64,000 bases of DNA, taken from Sphingobacterium spiritivorum (GTDB lineage: Bacteria > Bacteroidota > Bacteroidia > Sphingobacteriales > Sphingobacteriaceae). The position numbers were made by a program, and so were the translations under genes. The stretch is taken from positions 620,001 through 684,000 of the forward strand of contig NZ_CP068082.1 in NCBI RefSeq assembly GCF_016724845.1. Direction: 5' to 3'. The notes beneath the pieces are model-generated. The model was not told the DNA's origin. It searched no databases and worked only from the letters and a program-made list of their open reading frames with translations. Below, in pieces: positions 34,519 to 44,344 of this stretch; position 1 is the stretch's first letter, and the number at the start of each line of letters is the position of its first letter.

Positions 34519-35901
34519 ATGTTTACAGCACATTCCTATCAGGAACGAAGAAATGTCTTAAAGAAAAATATGGATCGTGGTATTCTCCTATTTTTGGGAA
34601 ATATTGAAAATCCGGTCAATTTTGAACATAATCCATACAGATTTCGTCAGGACAGTACTTTTTTATATTATTTCGGGATACAGGAACCCCGCCTGGCCGC
34701 AGTTATCGATATCGATGAAGATAAAACCATTGTATTTGGCGATGAATTAAGTATCGATGATATTGTCTGGATGGGTAAACAGGAGACATTAAAAGAGAAA
34801 TGCTTACGTTCAGGTGTCACCGAGACACGATCTTTCTCGGCTCTGGCAACTTATCTGCAGAACAACAAGAATCGCATGGTACATTATCTCCCTCCTTATC
34901 AGCCTTCCAATAAGATCTTACTGACGCAACTATTCAGTATTTCTGTATCTGCTATTCAGTCCTCGGTATCTTTTATAACAGCTGTCGTAAAGCAAAGAGA
35001 GATCAAAGAAGATCAGGAGATCAGGGAAATAGAGGAAGCTATTCGTGTTTCTACCGAAATGCATCTGCTCGCTATGCGACTAGTCAGACCGGGGATCCGG
35101 GAATTTGAGATAGCAAATGCTATCCAGCATCTGGCTGCTGATCAGAGTTGTGAAATGGCTTATCCCCCTATTGTAACTATCAACGGTGGTATACTGCATA
35201 ATCACTACCGTCTGAATACCCTTAAAAGCGGAGATCTTTTTTTAAATGACTCCGGTGCAGAGACGGCAATGGGATATGCCGGAGATCTTACCCGTACATT
35301 CCCGGCAGATCCGCAATTCAGCACCAAACAAAAAGAAATCTACAACATCGTACTGCAATCTTTTACGAATGCAAGAAATGCGCTCTCGCCCGATATAAAT
35401 TTTAAAGATATTCATCTTAAAGCCTGCCTTGCCCTTGTCGAAGGGCTGAAATCCATTGGATTGATGAAAGGCGATGCTGAAGAAGCAGTAAAAGCACATG
35501 CCCATACGCTGTTTTTTCAATGCGGACTCGGGCATATGATGGGACTGGACGTGCATGATATGGAAGATCTCGGAGAACAGTATGTGGGATACACTCCGGA
35601 CGAACCAAAAGATACCCGCACATTCGGACTGAAATCCCTTCGTCTGGGCAAACCACTGAAAGCTGGCCATGTGGTCACTGTAGAGCCCGGGATATACTTT
35701 ATTCCTGAACTGATTGACATCTGGCAGGGAGAGAACAAAAACAGCGCCTTTATCAATTATGATAAAGTAAATGAATACCGCAATTTCGGCGGAGTCCGTA
35801 TAGAAGATGATTTCCTGATCACAGCAGATGGCTATCGGTTATTAGGCCCGGAACTCATGAAGACCGCAGAAGAAATTGAGAACTACAGATCAAACTATTA
35901 G
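34519..35901 (+). CDS. pepP: Xaa-Pro aminopeptidase (aminopeptidase P, family M24B)
   Basis: The 460-residue protein has the AMP_N domain (about 1-130) and the pita-bread catalytic domain. The metal ligands appear in order: Asp in LNDSGAET, Asp in YAGDLTRTFP, His in GLGHMMGLDVHDMED, Glu in TVEPGIYF, and Glu in GVRIEDDFLIT. No signal peptide is seen, so it is cytoplasmic. It releases an N-terminal residue next to proline. The gene is 19 bases upstream of the dipeptidyl peptidase IV gene, which also handles proline peptides. Confidence 0.92.
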   Translation: MFTAHSYQERRNVLKKNMDRGILLFLGNIENPVNFEHNPYRFRQDSTFLYYFGIQEPRLAAVIDIDEDKTIVFGDELSIDDIVWMGKQETLKEKCLRSGVTETRSFSALATYLQNNKNRMVHYLPPYQPSNKILLTQLFSISVSAIQSSVSFITAVVKQREIKEDQEIREIEEAIRVSTEMHLLAMRLVRPGIREFEIANAIQHLAADQSCEMAYPPIVTINGGILHNHYRLNTLKSGDLFLNDSGAETAMGYAGDLTRTFPADPQFSTKQKEIYNIVLQSFTNARNALSPDINFKDIHLKACLALVEGLKSIGLMKGDAEEAVKAHAHTLFFQCGLGHMMGLDVHDMEDLGEQYVGYTPDEPKDTRTFGLKSLRLGKPLKAGHVVTVEPGIYFIPELIDIWQGENKNSAFINYDKVNEYRNFGGVRIEDDFLITADGYRLLGPELMKTAEEIENYRSNY

Positions 35902-35919
35902 CAGCATAATTTTTATTTT

Positions 35920-38082
35920 ATGATAAAATTCAACACATATTTTCTATCCATATTTTGCATCTTATTAGTAAGTAATGCTTTCGCTCAAAAAATGCAATGG
36001 ACGGCAGATGGCAATGCCTATTATTCATTCTCTGCCAAAGGAATCGACATTGTGGATCTGTTGCATTCTGATCAGAACAAACCTTTTCTGACGACACAGG
36101 AACTTATCCCTAAAGATTCTGCGCAAGCTCTGGAAGTCCAGAGTTTTCAGGTATCTCCTGATGGAAATAGTCTTTTACTCTTTGCCAATACGCAACGGGT
36201 ATGGCGTGATAATACAAGAGGAGATTACTGGATCTTTGATAAAAAAACCAAAAAGCTTGTTCAACTGGGCAAAGGATTGCCAGTATCCTCTCTGATGTTT
36301 GCAAAGTTTTCGCCTGATGGCAAAAAAGTCGCTTATGTTTCCAAACATAATATTTACATAGAAGACCTCTCTTCGAATACATTCAAGGCTATAACCAAAG
36401 ACGGCACAGATCGCATTATCAACGGTACATTTGACTGGGCTTACGAAGAAGAGTTCGGATGTCAGGACGGATTCCGATGGTCACCTGACGGAACAAAAAT
36501 TGCCTATTGGAAATTAGATGCAAAAGAAACCCGTAATTTCCTGATGATCAACAATACAGATAGCCTGTATTCTTTTACTATTCCGGTAGAATATCCGAAA
36601 GTAGGTATGAATCCCTCCTCTTGTACAATATGGTTTTATAATGTATCTGACGGAAGCACCCAAAAAGCCGGGATAGAAGGAGACGATATTCAGCATTATG
36701 TCCCGCGCATGGAATGGGTGCTGGATTCCAGATCTATCATACTCCAACAGCTGAACCGAAAACAAAATGTGAGCAAAATTATCGTATGTGATGCGATAAA
36801 TGCGACGTCCAAAACCATCCATCAGGAAACCGATGAAGCATGGATAGACATTAAAGCCCGCTGGAATAACGGAGACCCAAGCGGTTGGGACTGGATCAAT
36901 GAGGGAAAAGAATTTATCTGGCTATCCGAAAAAAACGGATGGAGACAGATTTATAAAATTGACATGCAGGGTAAGGAAAGCCTGATTACAAAAGACAACT
37001 ACGATGTTATACAAGTAGATAATATTGACCAGAAAGCCAATCTTATTTATTTCTCGGCTTCCCCTGCTAATGCAACGCAAAAGTTTTTGTATAAAATCAG
37101 CCTGAATGGTGGGCAGGCCAGTCGCGTAACTCCGACTCAGTATAAAGGCACAAATACCTATACAATCTCTTCCAATGGTAAACTTGCCATTTTCAACAGC
37201 AAGAGTACGACATTCAGCTCTACTGGATCTGTGGTAACCCTCCCGGAACATAAAGAAATGGCAAAACCAACTTCCGTTAAAGAAGGATTAGCGAAACATG
37301 TGGAATTCATCAAAATCAAAACGCAGGATAGCATAGAATTGGACGGATGGATGGTAAAACCAAAAAATTTCGATCCTGCTAAAAAATATCCGGTTGTATT
37401 CTATGTTTACGGAGAGCCTGCAGCACAAACCGTAACGGATGACACCTACACGGGATATAATCCATTATATACAGGCAGTATGGCAGATGACGGATACATC
37501 TATATTTCTTTGGAGAACCGTGGTACACCAGCACCGAAAGGCCGGGTATGGCGCAAATCTATCTACAGAAATATTGGTCGTCTCAACATTCGTGATCAGG
37601 CAATGGGAGCAAAAGAAATCCTGAAATGGAATTTTGTAGACCCCGAACGAATAGCCGTATGGGGATGGAGCGGTGGCGGATCTTCCACACTTAACCTCCT
37701 GGGACAATATCCGGATATCTATAAAACCGGAATATCCATTGCTCCTGTGACAAACCAGTTGTTTTATGACAACATCTATCAGGAACGCTACATGGGCTTA
37801 CCGCAGGAAAATAAAGAAGACTTTATAAAAGGATCTCCTGTATCTTACGTCAAAAACCTAAAAGGGAACTTATTACTCATACACGGGACAGGCGATGACA
37901 ATGTACACTACCAAAACACAGAAGTATATATCAACGAAATGGTAAAATATAATAAACAATTTCAACTGATGTCCTACCCAAACCGTAGCCATTCTATCAA
38001 CGAAGGAGCCGGAACAACAAAACATTTGTCAACTTTGTTTACCAAATTCCTTAAAACTTATTGCCCACCGGGTGCAAAATAA
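35920..38082 (+). CDS. dipeptidyl peptidase IV-like serine peptidase (family S9B)
   Basis: The 720-residue protein has a signal peptide ending near AFAQ, an N-terminal beta-propeller domain (about 30-450) and a C-terminal alpha/beta hydrolase domain. The nucleophile motif is GWSGGGS (Ser584), with GDDNVH (about 658-663) and the catalytic His691 in NRSHSI. A double Glu motif for N-terminus recognition fits DWAYEEEFG. DPP-IV enzymes release X-Pro or X-Ala dipeptides. It is the last of the three exopeptidase genes and is followed by an intrinsic terminator. Confidence 0.92.
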   Translation: MIKFNTYFLSIFCILLVSNAFAQKMQWTADGNAYYSFSAKGIDIVDLLHSDQNKPFLTTQELIPKDSAQALEVQSFQVSPDGNSLLLFANTQRVWRDNTRGDYWIFDKKTKKLVQLGKGLPVSSLMFAKFSPDGKKVAYVSKHNIYIEDLSSNTFKAITKDGTDRIINGTFDWAYEEEFGCQDGFRWSPDGTKIAYWKLDAKETRNFLMINNTDSLYSFTIPVEYPKVGMNPSSCTIWFYNVSDGSTQKAGIEGDDIQHYVPRMEWVLDSRSIILQQLNRKQNVSKIIVCDAINATSKTIHQETDEAWIDIKARWNNGDPSGWDWINEGKEFIWLSEKNGWRQIYKIDMQGKESLITKDNYDVIQVDNIDQKANLIYFSASPANATQKFLYKISLNGGQASRVTPTQYKGTNTYTISSNGKLAIFNSKSTTFSSTGSVVTLPEHKEMAKPTSVKEGLAKHVEFIKIKTQDSIELDGWMVKPKNFDPAKKYPVVFYVYGEPAAQTVTDDTYTGYNPLYTGSMADDGYIYISLENRGTPAPKGRVWRKSIYRNIGRLNIRDQAMGAKEILKWNFVDPERIAVWGWSGGGSSTLNLLGQYPDIYKTGISIAPVTNQLFYDNIYQERYMGLPQENKEDFIKGSPVSYVKNLKGNLLLIHGTGDDNVHYQNTEVYINEMVKYNKQFQLMSYPNRSHSINEGAGTTKHLSTLFTKFLKTYCPPGAK

Positions 38083-38087
38083 AACCC

Positions 38088-38114
38088 AATAGAGCTGCAA
38101 ATTGCAGCTCTATT
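38088..38114 (+). terminator. terminator of the peptidase genes
   Basis: A perfect 13-bp stem (38088-38100 with 38102-38114) lies just beyond the dipeptidyl peptidase stop. Confidence 0.75.
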
Positions 38115-38377
38115 TATTTAAAAACAGAATCAAAACTCAACATAAGGAACAGCATAAATCTTCCTAATAATGGTTATGAGTAAACGATTAGTTTACTTAA
38201 CAACTAATATTAAAATAATGGGGCATTTTTAAATTTTAACAATAAAAAAAGCAGTAAAATTATACGATAATCCCTCCTTTTCCGTTAACGATTTAATACC
38301 TATCAAAAGATTCTTTTCGGTTCATTTTGAACCAAATAATTTTTTTTCATTGTACACAGAGATTGATAATTTTTCAG
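38115..38377. other. intergenic region upstream of mreB without a recognised gene
   Basis: About 260 AT-rich bases with A- and T-runs. I see no reading frame or RNA structure that I can name. It should hold the regulatory region of the rod-shape operon. Confidence 0.4.
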
Positions 38378-38385
38378 TAGTTTTG
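38378..38385 (+). promoter_or_regulatory. putative -7 promoter element of the mreB operon
   Basis: TAGTTTTG matches TAnnTTTG and lies 33 bases before the mreB ATG. Confidence 0.5.
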
Positions 38386-38418
38386 CATATTAATAAAAAA
38401 TCGTTTAAAATTCACTAA

Positions 38419-39441
38419 ATGGGGTTATTTAACTGGTTTACGCAAGAAGTTGCGATCGATTTGGGTACAGCTAATACCCTGATTATCCACAATGACAAAG
38501 TAGTAGTAGACGAACCCTCTATCGTTGCATTTGACCGCACTACCAATAAAGTAATTGCGATCGGCCGTCAGGCTATGCAGATGGAAGGTAAGACTCACGA
38601 TAATATAAAAACCGTACGTCCTCTTCGTGACGGTGTTATCGCTGATTTTACGGCCGCTGAGCATCTGATCAGAGGAATGGTAAAATTAGTAAACAACGGA
38701 AAAAGCTGGTTTTTCCCATCGCTCAGAATGGTCGTTTGTATCCCTTCCGGAATCACAGAAGTCGAGAAACGCGCAGTAAGAGATTCTGCAGAAATTGCAG
38801 GAGCAAAAGAAGTATACCTGATTCACGAACCTATGGCAGCAGCTGTCGGTATCGGTATCGATGTAGAAGAACCGGTTGGTAATATGATCATCGATATCGG
38901 TGGTGGTACAACAGAAATTGCTGTCATCGCATTATCTGGAATCGTTTGCGATCAGTCTATACGTGTTGCCGGAGATAATTTTGACTCCGATATTGTACAA
39001 TATATCAGAAGACAACATAATATCATGATCGGAGACCGTACAGCAGAAAAAATCAAAATTGAAGTTGGCGCTGCTCTTCCTGAGTTGCAGGAGCCACCTG
39101 AGGATTTTGCAGTACAGGGACGTGACCTGATGACAGGTATTCCTAAACAGATCACCGTTTCATATACAGAGATTGCACATTGTCTGGATAAATCCATTTC
39201 TAAAATTGAAGAGGCTATCCTGAAAGCATTAGAAATAACTCCACCAGAACTATCAGCAGATATCTATCAGACCGGTATCTACCTGACCGGAGGAGGAGCA
39301 TTACTGAGAGGTTTGGACAAACGTATTCAGGCTAAAACAAAACTTCCTGTTCACGTAGCAGAAGACCCTCTTCGTGCTGTTGTACGCGGTACAGGCACAG
39401 CATTAAAAAATATTGGTAAATTCAAGTTTTTAATGCAGTAA
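38419..39441 (+). CDS. mreB: rod shape-determining protein MreB
   Basis: The 340-residue bacterial actin homologue has the expected length. It shows the phosphate-1 loop AIDLGTANTLI, the phosphate-2 loop IDIGGGTTEIAVI and the adenosine loop TGGGALLRGLD. MreB filaments guide the elongasome at the inner membrane. The N-terminus MGLFNWFTQEVAID carries the amphipathic membrane-binding start. It leads the operon mreB-mreC-mreD-mrdA-rodA, although an inverted repeat follows it (39463-39502). Confidence 0.96.
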   Translation: MGLFNWFTQEVAIDLGTANTLIIHNDKVVVDEPSIVAFDRTTNKVIAIGRQAMQMEGKTHDNIKTVRPLRDGVIADFTAAEHLIRGMVKLVNNGKSWFFPSLRMVVCIPSGITEVEKRAVRDSAEIAGAKEVYLIHEPMAAAVGIGIDVEEPVGNMIIDIGGGTTEIAVIALSGIVCDQSIRVAGDNFDSDIVQYIRRQHNIMIGDRTAEKIKIEVGAALPELQEPPEDFAVQGRDLMTGIPKQITVSYTEIAHCLDKSISKIEEAILKALEITPPELSADIYQTGIYLTGGGALLRGLDKRIQAKTKLPVHVAEDPLRAVVRGTGTALKNIGKFKFLMQ

Positions 39442-39462
39442 TTCTTTGAACATCAATTCCAG

Positions 39463-39502
39463 CTACGCGATATAGACAGGAATACCCTGCTATATCGCGT
39501 AG
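39463..39502 (+). other. 12-bp stem hairpin in the mreB-mreC junction
   Basis: A perfect inverted repeat of 12 bp (39463-39474 with 39491-39502) around a 16-base loop lies 22 bases after mreB and 24 before mreC. No T-tract follows, so full termination is unlikely; partial read-through or protection of the mreB mRNA end would give more MreB than the downstream proteins. Confidence 0.6.
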
Positions 39503-39526
39503 TTGTTAAAAAACACCAGCAATAAC

Positions 39527-40360
39527 ATGAGAAACCTTTGGTTATTCTTAATTAGATATAACGCCTTTTTTTGGTTTGTCCTGTTTTTTGTCTTTTCTGT
39601 AATACTTGTTGTCAAAAACAACAACTTCCAACGCGCATCAGCTTTTAATTCTTCCAATGTCGTGATCGGTAGTATGTATGCTAAGGTTAACTCCTGGAAA
39701 AGCTACCTTGCACTGGCTGATGCCAATGACCAGCTCGTTAAGGAAAATGCGATCCTTCATAACCAGCTGCAACGCTATACCGTCAAAGACAGTTCCGACA
39801 GCGTACGTCTGGTAGACAGCATAGAAGAAGGACGTTATCAGTTTATTGTTGCCAATGTAGCCAACAATAGTATTCATCAGAAAAGCAATTATCTAACGCT
39901 GGATAAAGGTTCTAAAGACGGAGTGGAAAAAGACATGGGAGTCATCACATCCAATGGTGTTGTGGGTATTGTGCTGAATGTCTCAAAAGACTTCTGTACA
40001 GTACAGTCTCTATTGCATCCGGACACCCGTATCTCCGTCACCCTGGGCAAATCAGAAGTATTCGGATCTTTAATGTGGGGAAACAACCGGGATTCACGTT
40101 ATGCTATGGTACGTGATATTCCTAATCATGTTAAAGTAGCCAAAGGAGAACAGGTATACACTTCCGGTTTTTCAATTTTCCCGAAGGGAATACAAGTTGG
40201 CCGAATCGTAGAGACAGGTATTACCTCCGGTGAAAGTTTTCTGGATCTGAGACTATTACTTTCCACCAATTTTTCAAATCTTCAGCATGTATATATTCTT
40301 AAAGATAAAATGGCTGAAGAAAAAAGACTTTTAGAAGAAACGAATAACGACAATGGGTAG
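39527..40360 (+). CDS. mreC: rod shape-determining protein MreC
   Basis: From Met 39527 (MRNLWLFLIRYNAFFWFVLF) the protein has 277 residues. It has one membrane segment (about 12-30), a coiled-coil region (about 55-85) and the periplasmic beta-barrel domains with SNGVVGIVLNVSKDFCTVQS and YTSGFSIFPKGIQVGRI. MreC links MreB and MreD to PBP2 in the elongasome. An upstream in-frame TTG at 39503 would add 8 residues but lies directly at the end of the hairpin, so the ATG is preferred. It overlaps mreD by 8 bases. Confidence 0.93.
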   Translation: MRNLWLFLIRYNAFFWFVLFFVFSVILVVKNNNFQRASAFNSSNVVIGSMYAKVNSWKSYLALADANDQLVKENAILHNQLQRYTVKDSSDSVRLVDSIEEGRYQFIVANVANNSIHQKSNYLTLDKGSKDGVEKDMGVITSNGVVGIVLNVSKDFCTVQSLLHPDTRISVTLGKSEVFGSLMWGNNRDSRYAMVRDIPNHVKVAKGEQVYTSGFSIFPKGIQVGRIVETGITSGESFLDLRLLLSTNFSNLQHVYILKDKMAEEKRLLEETNNDNG

Positions 40361-40877
40361 AACGGTTTTAATTAATTTTTTACGTTTTGTGGTCCTTATT
40401 CTTTTACAGGTTTTCCTGTTCAAGAATATTGGTTATTACAATCTCGCAAGCCCTTTCCCTTATATTCTTATTATTCTTCTCTTACCTATAGGTATTCCCA
40501 ATCTTTTACTGTACGTACTGGCATTTCTGACCGGGCTGACAGTAGATGTATTCTATGATTCACTGGGCGTCCATGCCGCAGCATGTGTAGCATTAGCCTG
40601 GTACAGGATCTTTTTCCACAACATCACACTGGAAGTAGATATGAAAGAATCCTACCTGACCCCATCATTAGGAGAAATGGGATTTAAATGGTTCCTTTCC
40701 TATACATTTTTCGGCATCTTAGTCCACCATACGGTATTGTATATATTAGAAGTATTTTCATTTTACCAATTTCAATATACACTCTTAAGTATCGGATTAA
40801 GTTGTATCTTTACACTGATTATCATCCTATTATCCGGGTTATTATTCTTTAGAAAGAAGACCCGATATAATGCATAA
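40353..40877 (+). CDS. mreD: rod shape-determining protein MreD
   Basis: The 174-residue protein is almost wholly hydrophobic with about five membrane segments. Features of MreD include LPIGIPNLLLYVLAFLTGLT then VDVFYDSLGVHAAA. Sequence identity within this family is low, so the operon position between mreC and mrdA is the main evidence. It overlaps mreC and is 44 bases ahead of mrdA. Confidence 0.87.
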   Translation: MGRTVLINFLRFVVLILLQVFLFKNIGYYNLASPFPYILIILLLPIGIPNLLLYVLAFLTGLTVDVFYDSLGVHAAACVALAWYRIFFHNITLEVDMKESYLTPSLGEMGFKWFLSYTFFGILVHHTVLYILEVFSFYQFQYTLLSIGLSCIFTLIIILLSGLLFFRKKTRYNA

Positions 40878-40921
40878 TCAATTCTGTACATTTTTCTAAT
40901 AACGAAGGAAACCTCCGGTTT

Positions 40922-42892
40922 ATGAACAGTTTTTTTGCTCGTAAATACGTCATTCAAGGGATATTTATTGCCGTTGCCATTATACTGATTGCTCGACTTT
41001 TTTATCTTCAAATCATTGACGATACTTATCTTCTGTCTGCTAATAACAATGTCCTGAGAAAAGTCATTGTATATCCTGCCCGTGGGGTCATCTTAGACCG
41101 CAACGGTAAGGTAATGGTGCAGAATGAGCCCGTCTACGATCTGTTGGTCACTCCAAAAGAAGTGAAAGATATAGACACCGCTTTACTCTGCTCACTAATA
41201 GATATTGATAAAGCCGGATTTGACAACAGGATGGCCAAAGCACGTGCGCATTCTCCATTCAGAGCCTCTCAATTTGAAAAACAACTTTCGGCAACGACCT
41301 ATGCACGCCTTCAGGAACACCTCTACAAATTCAGAGGATTCTATGTACAGAATCGTACGGTACGTAGTTATCCGGACAGTCTTGCAGCACAGTTCCTCGG
41401 TTATATTGAGGAAGTAAGAGATCGCGACATTGAAAAATCCAATGGCTTTTACAGACCGGGGGATTATATTGGTGCCAGTGGAGTAGAACGGGCATATGAA
41501 GATCTTCTACGCGGCAAAAGAGGGGTTAAAAATCTTATGGTCGATGCGCTCAACAGACCAAAAGGAGTCTTCATGGAAGGGAAGTACGATACACTTGCCG
41601 TAGCCGGAGACGGATTGATCTCCTCGCTGGATAAAGAACTGCAGATCCTCGGCGAAAAATTAATGAAGAATAAGCTCGGATCTATTGTTGCAATCGAGCC
41701 TTCTACCGGAGAAATACTGGCTTATGTAAGTAGCCCGAGTTATGACCCCAACCTGATGGTGGGCAGACAGAGAGGCAACAATTATATGAAATTACTGAAT
41801 GATCCGACCAAACCCATGTTTAACCGGCCTATTCAGGCTTCTTATCCACCGGGATCGGTATTTAAGGTCGTCTCAGCCCTGACAGCACAACAGGCTGGTA
41901 TGATAGATACGCACACCGTATTTAATTGTCCCGGAGGATACAGCTACGGAGGCGGACGCGGATTTATGCGTTGTACACACGTCGATGGTCCGACCAGTCT
42001 CGTCAAATCTATACAACGCTCCTGCAATACTTACTATGGATACACTTATGCCCGGATGATAGACTCAAGAGGACTTTCCGGACCAAAGGCATATGATCTG
42101 TGGAGAGAGGCTACTATGAAATTTGGTATAGGTCATAAATTAGGAATCGATTTACCGGGAGAAAAACCAGGTCTGTTACCTACTTCAGACTTTTATACGA
42201 AACGATATGGTAATGACAAATGGAGATCCTCATTCAATATTTCCTTATCCATCGGACAAGGAGAAATGGGTATTACTCCTTTGCAGATGGCAAATATCAT
42301 GGCCATAGTTGCCAACAGAGGGTTTTATTACCGTCCTCACCTGATCAAAGGAATAGGTGACAAAAAAATCCTGAAAGAAGAATTTACAGAAAAAATTTCT
42401 GCCGGAGTAGATGCGAAATACTACCAGATGGTGATAGAAGGCTTAAGTCAGGCCGTGAACTCACCGGGAGGTACAGCATATTCCAACAGAATTAATGGAA
42501 TAGAAATGTGTGGAAAAACAGGAACTGCCCAAAATCCACACGGTGAAAACCATGCGGTATTCTTTGCTTTTGCACCACGTGAAAATCCAAAAATCGCAAT
42601 TGCTGTATTTGTTGAAAATGCCGGTTACGGAGGTGTATGGGCAGGACCTATTGCCAGTATGATGGTCGAAAAATATGTCAAGGATACCATCACTATGCCT
42701 AAGTACATTCAGGATCGCATCTATAATGCGAGCTTCATGCCGAAAAAGGAAATTCCGAAACCGAAGAAAGAGGACGTGAAAAAAGATAGTACAAAAACAA
42801 AGGCAAAAACAGTTCAGCAGACTGCAGCAATAAGAGACGACAGAAAATCAGTATTAGTTCACCATAGCCAAATAAAGAAAAGATATGAATAA
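40922..42892 (+). CDS. mrdA: penicillin-binding protein 2, peptidoglycan DD-transpeptidase
   Basis: The 656-residue class B PBP has an N-terminal membrane segment (about 10-30), a dimerisation domain starting VYPARGVILDRNGKVMVQNE, and the transpeptidase domain. The active site SVFK (Ser312) lies in SYPPGSVFKVVSAL, an SCN-type motif in QRSCNTYYG, and KTGTAQ near residue 536. It cross-links peptidoglycan for elongation and is the target of amdinocillin-type beta-lactams. A Lys/Pro-rich cytoplasm-like tail (about 605-656) is an extension. It overlaps rodA by 8 bases. Confidence 0.95.
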   Translation: MNSFFARKYVIQGIFIAVAIILIARLFYLQIIDDTYLLSANNNVLRKVIVYPARGVILDRNGKVMVQNEPVYDLLVTPKEVKDIDTALLCSLIDIDKAGFDNRMAKARAHSPFRASQFEKQLSATTYARLQEHLYKFRGFYVQNRTVRSYPDSLAAQFLGYIEEVRDRDIEKSNGFYRPGDYIGASGVERAYEDLLRGKRGVKNLMVDALNRPKGVFMEGKYDTLAVAGDGLISSLDKELQILGEKLMKNKLGSIVAIEPSTGEILAYVSSPSYDPNLMVGRQRGNNYMKLLNDPTKPMFNRPIQASYPPGSVFKVVSALTAQQAGMIDTHTVFNCPGGYSYGGGRGFMRCTHVDGPTSLVKSIQRSCNTYYGYTYARMIDSRGLSGPKAYDLWREATMKFGIGHKLGIDLPGEKPGLLPTSDFYTKRYGNDKWRSSFNISLSIGQGEMGITPLQMANIMAIVANRGFYYRPHLIKGIGDKKILKEEFTEKISAGVDAKYYQMVIEGLSQAVNSPGGTAYSNRINGIEMCGKTGTAQNPHGENHAVFFAFAPRENPKIAIAVFVENAGYGGVWAGPIASMMVEKYVKDTITMPKYIQDRIYNASFMPKKEIPKPKKEDVKKDSTKTKAKTVQQTAAIRDDRKSVLVHHSQIKKRYE

Positions 42893-44153
42893 TGTTAAGC
42901 AAAAATCCTTCTTCGGGAGAATCGATTGGTTAACAATCTTGCTGTGGCTAACCCTCTGTCTTATTGGCTGGTTCAATATTCATGCTGCCGTCTTTGATCC
43001 GGAACATCCGGAATTGTTCAACCTGCAGACAAACTACGGTAAACAGTCCATTTATATCTTTTCTGCTATCATTATCGGGATCAGTATTTTGATTATTGAT
43101 GCTAAGTTCTTCAGCTCTTCCGCTCCGGTTATCTACATAGTCGTTACCCTCCTCCTTATAGCCGTACTGGTCGTTGGGCGAAATGTGGGCGGTAATCAGG
43201 CCTGGATACCACTTGGAAGTTTCAGGCTGCAGCCCTCCGAGTTCGGAAAACTGGCGACCTGTCTGTTGCTGGCCTATTACCTCAGCAGTCAGAGCAATAA
43301 AGCTCCTACCATGAAAACACTGGCTATAGGTGCAGGAATTGTATTGTTTCCGGTTATGTTAGTTATGCTCCAGCCGGATACAGGATCAGCGTTAGCTTTC
43401 TTTTCTTTAATATTTGTCTTCTACCGTGAAGGATATGTCAACACCGGCTTCCTGCTGTTTATTGGTATGTGTATCTTACTGTTTGTACTTGCACTATTGG
43501 TAAATCAGTGGATACTGATAGGCTCTTTACTGGCTATCTGTGGATTCTTCGCTTTCAGCCTTCGAAAAAGACGAAAATACCTTATCAATATTTCTATACT
43601 CTTTGTCGTCTCCACAGCATACATACTATGTGTGGATTTTGCATACGAGCATATTTTACAACAGCATCAACGTAACCGTATTGATATCATTTTAGGTAAA
43701 ATGGATGACCCGAAAGGTCAAGGTTACAACCTCAATCAATCCATGATCGCCATAGGATCGGGTCAGTTACTAGGTAAAGGATATTTACAGGGAACGCAGA
43801 CTAAATATAACTTTGTTCCTGAACAGAGTACCGATTTTATTTTCTGTACCATAGGTGAAGAGTGGGGATTTGTCGGAAGTACGATTCTTATAGCTGTCTA
43901 TATGACCTTATTGGTTCGTATCGTCAATATAGCCGAACGACAGCGATCTGCCTTTGCACGGATTTATGCCTATGGAGTAGCGTCTATCCTATTCTTTCAC
44001 GTCTTTATCAACATCGGCATGACGATAGGTATAGTTCCTGTTATCGGGATTCCCTTACCTTTTATCAGTTACGGAGGATCCTCCCTTTGGAGCTTCACCA
44101 TACTCCTGTTTATCATGCTCAAATTTGATGCAAACAGAAAAGGTGTAGCTTAA
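42885..44153 (+). CDS. rodA: RodA, SEDS-family peptidoglycan glycosyltransferase
   Basis: The 422-residue protein has about ten membrane segments and the SEDS signatures: GRNVGGNQAWIPLGSFRLQPSEFGK, VMLQPDTGSALAF with the functional Asp, the large periplasmic loop with LGKGYLQGTQ and VPEQSTDFIFCTIGEEWGF, and PFISYGGSS at the end. RodA polymerises glycan strands with PBP2 as partner. It closes the mre operon, and its start overlaps mrdA. Confidence 0.95.
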   Translation: MNNVKQKSFFGRIDWLTILLWLTLCLIGWFNIHAAVFDPEHPELFNLQTNYGKQSIYIFSAIIIGISILIIDAKFFSSSAPVIYIVVTLLLIAVLVVGRNVGGNQAWIPLGSFRLQPSEFGKLATCLLLAYYLSSQSNKAPTMKTLAIGAGIVLFPVMLVMLQPDTGSALAFFSLIFVFYREGYVNTGFLLFIGMCILLFVLALLVNQWILIGSLLAICGFFAFSLRKRRKYLINISILFVVSTAYILCVDFAYEHILQQHQRNRIDIILGKMDDPKGQGYNLNQSMIAIGSGQLLGKGYLQGTQTKYNFVPEQSTDFIFCTIGEEWGFVGSTILIAVYMTLLVRIVNIAERQRSAFARIYAYGVASILFFHVFINIGMTIGIVPVIGIPLPFISYGGSSLWSFTILLFIMLKFDANRKGVA

Positions 44154-44176
44154 TTTAAAGATTTAAGTAGAATATA

Positions 44177-44198
44177 CTGTTGGCGGAAACGCCAACAG
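44177..44198. terminator. compact hairpin between convergent rodA and nucleoside phosphorylase genes
   Basis: A perfect 9-bp stem (44177-44185 with 44190-44198) closes a GAAA tetraloop, a very stable structure. There is no T-tract. It lies 23 bases after the rodA stop. Confidence 0.5.
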
Positions 44199-44344
44199 AT
44201 GACCTGTTATCAATTCCGGACAAACCTAATACCTTCAGAAAGGATTTGTAAAACAGACTCCTTTCAACAGTAAAATCAGAATGCCACATCTCTCCTCCCT
44301 TTTTCTCCCTGGAAAGAAAAAGCACTGGTTTCAAAAGAAGTAAA

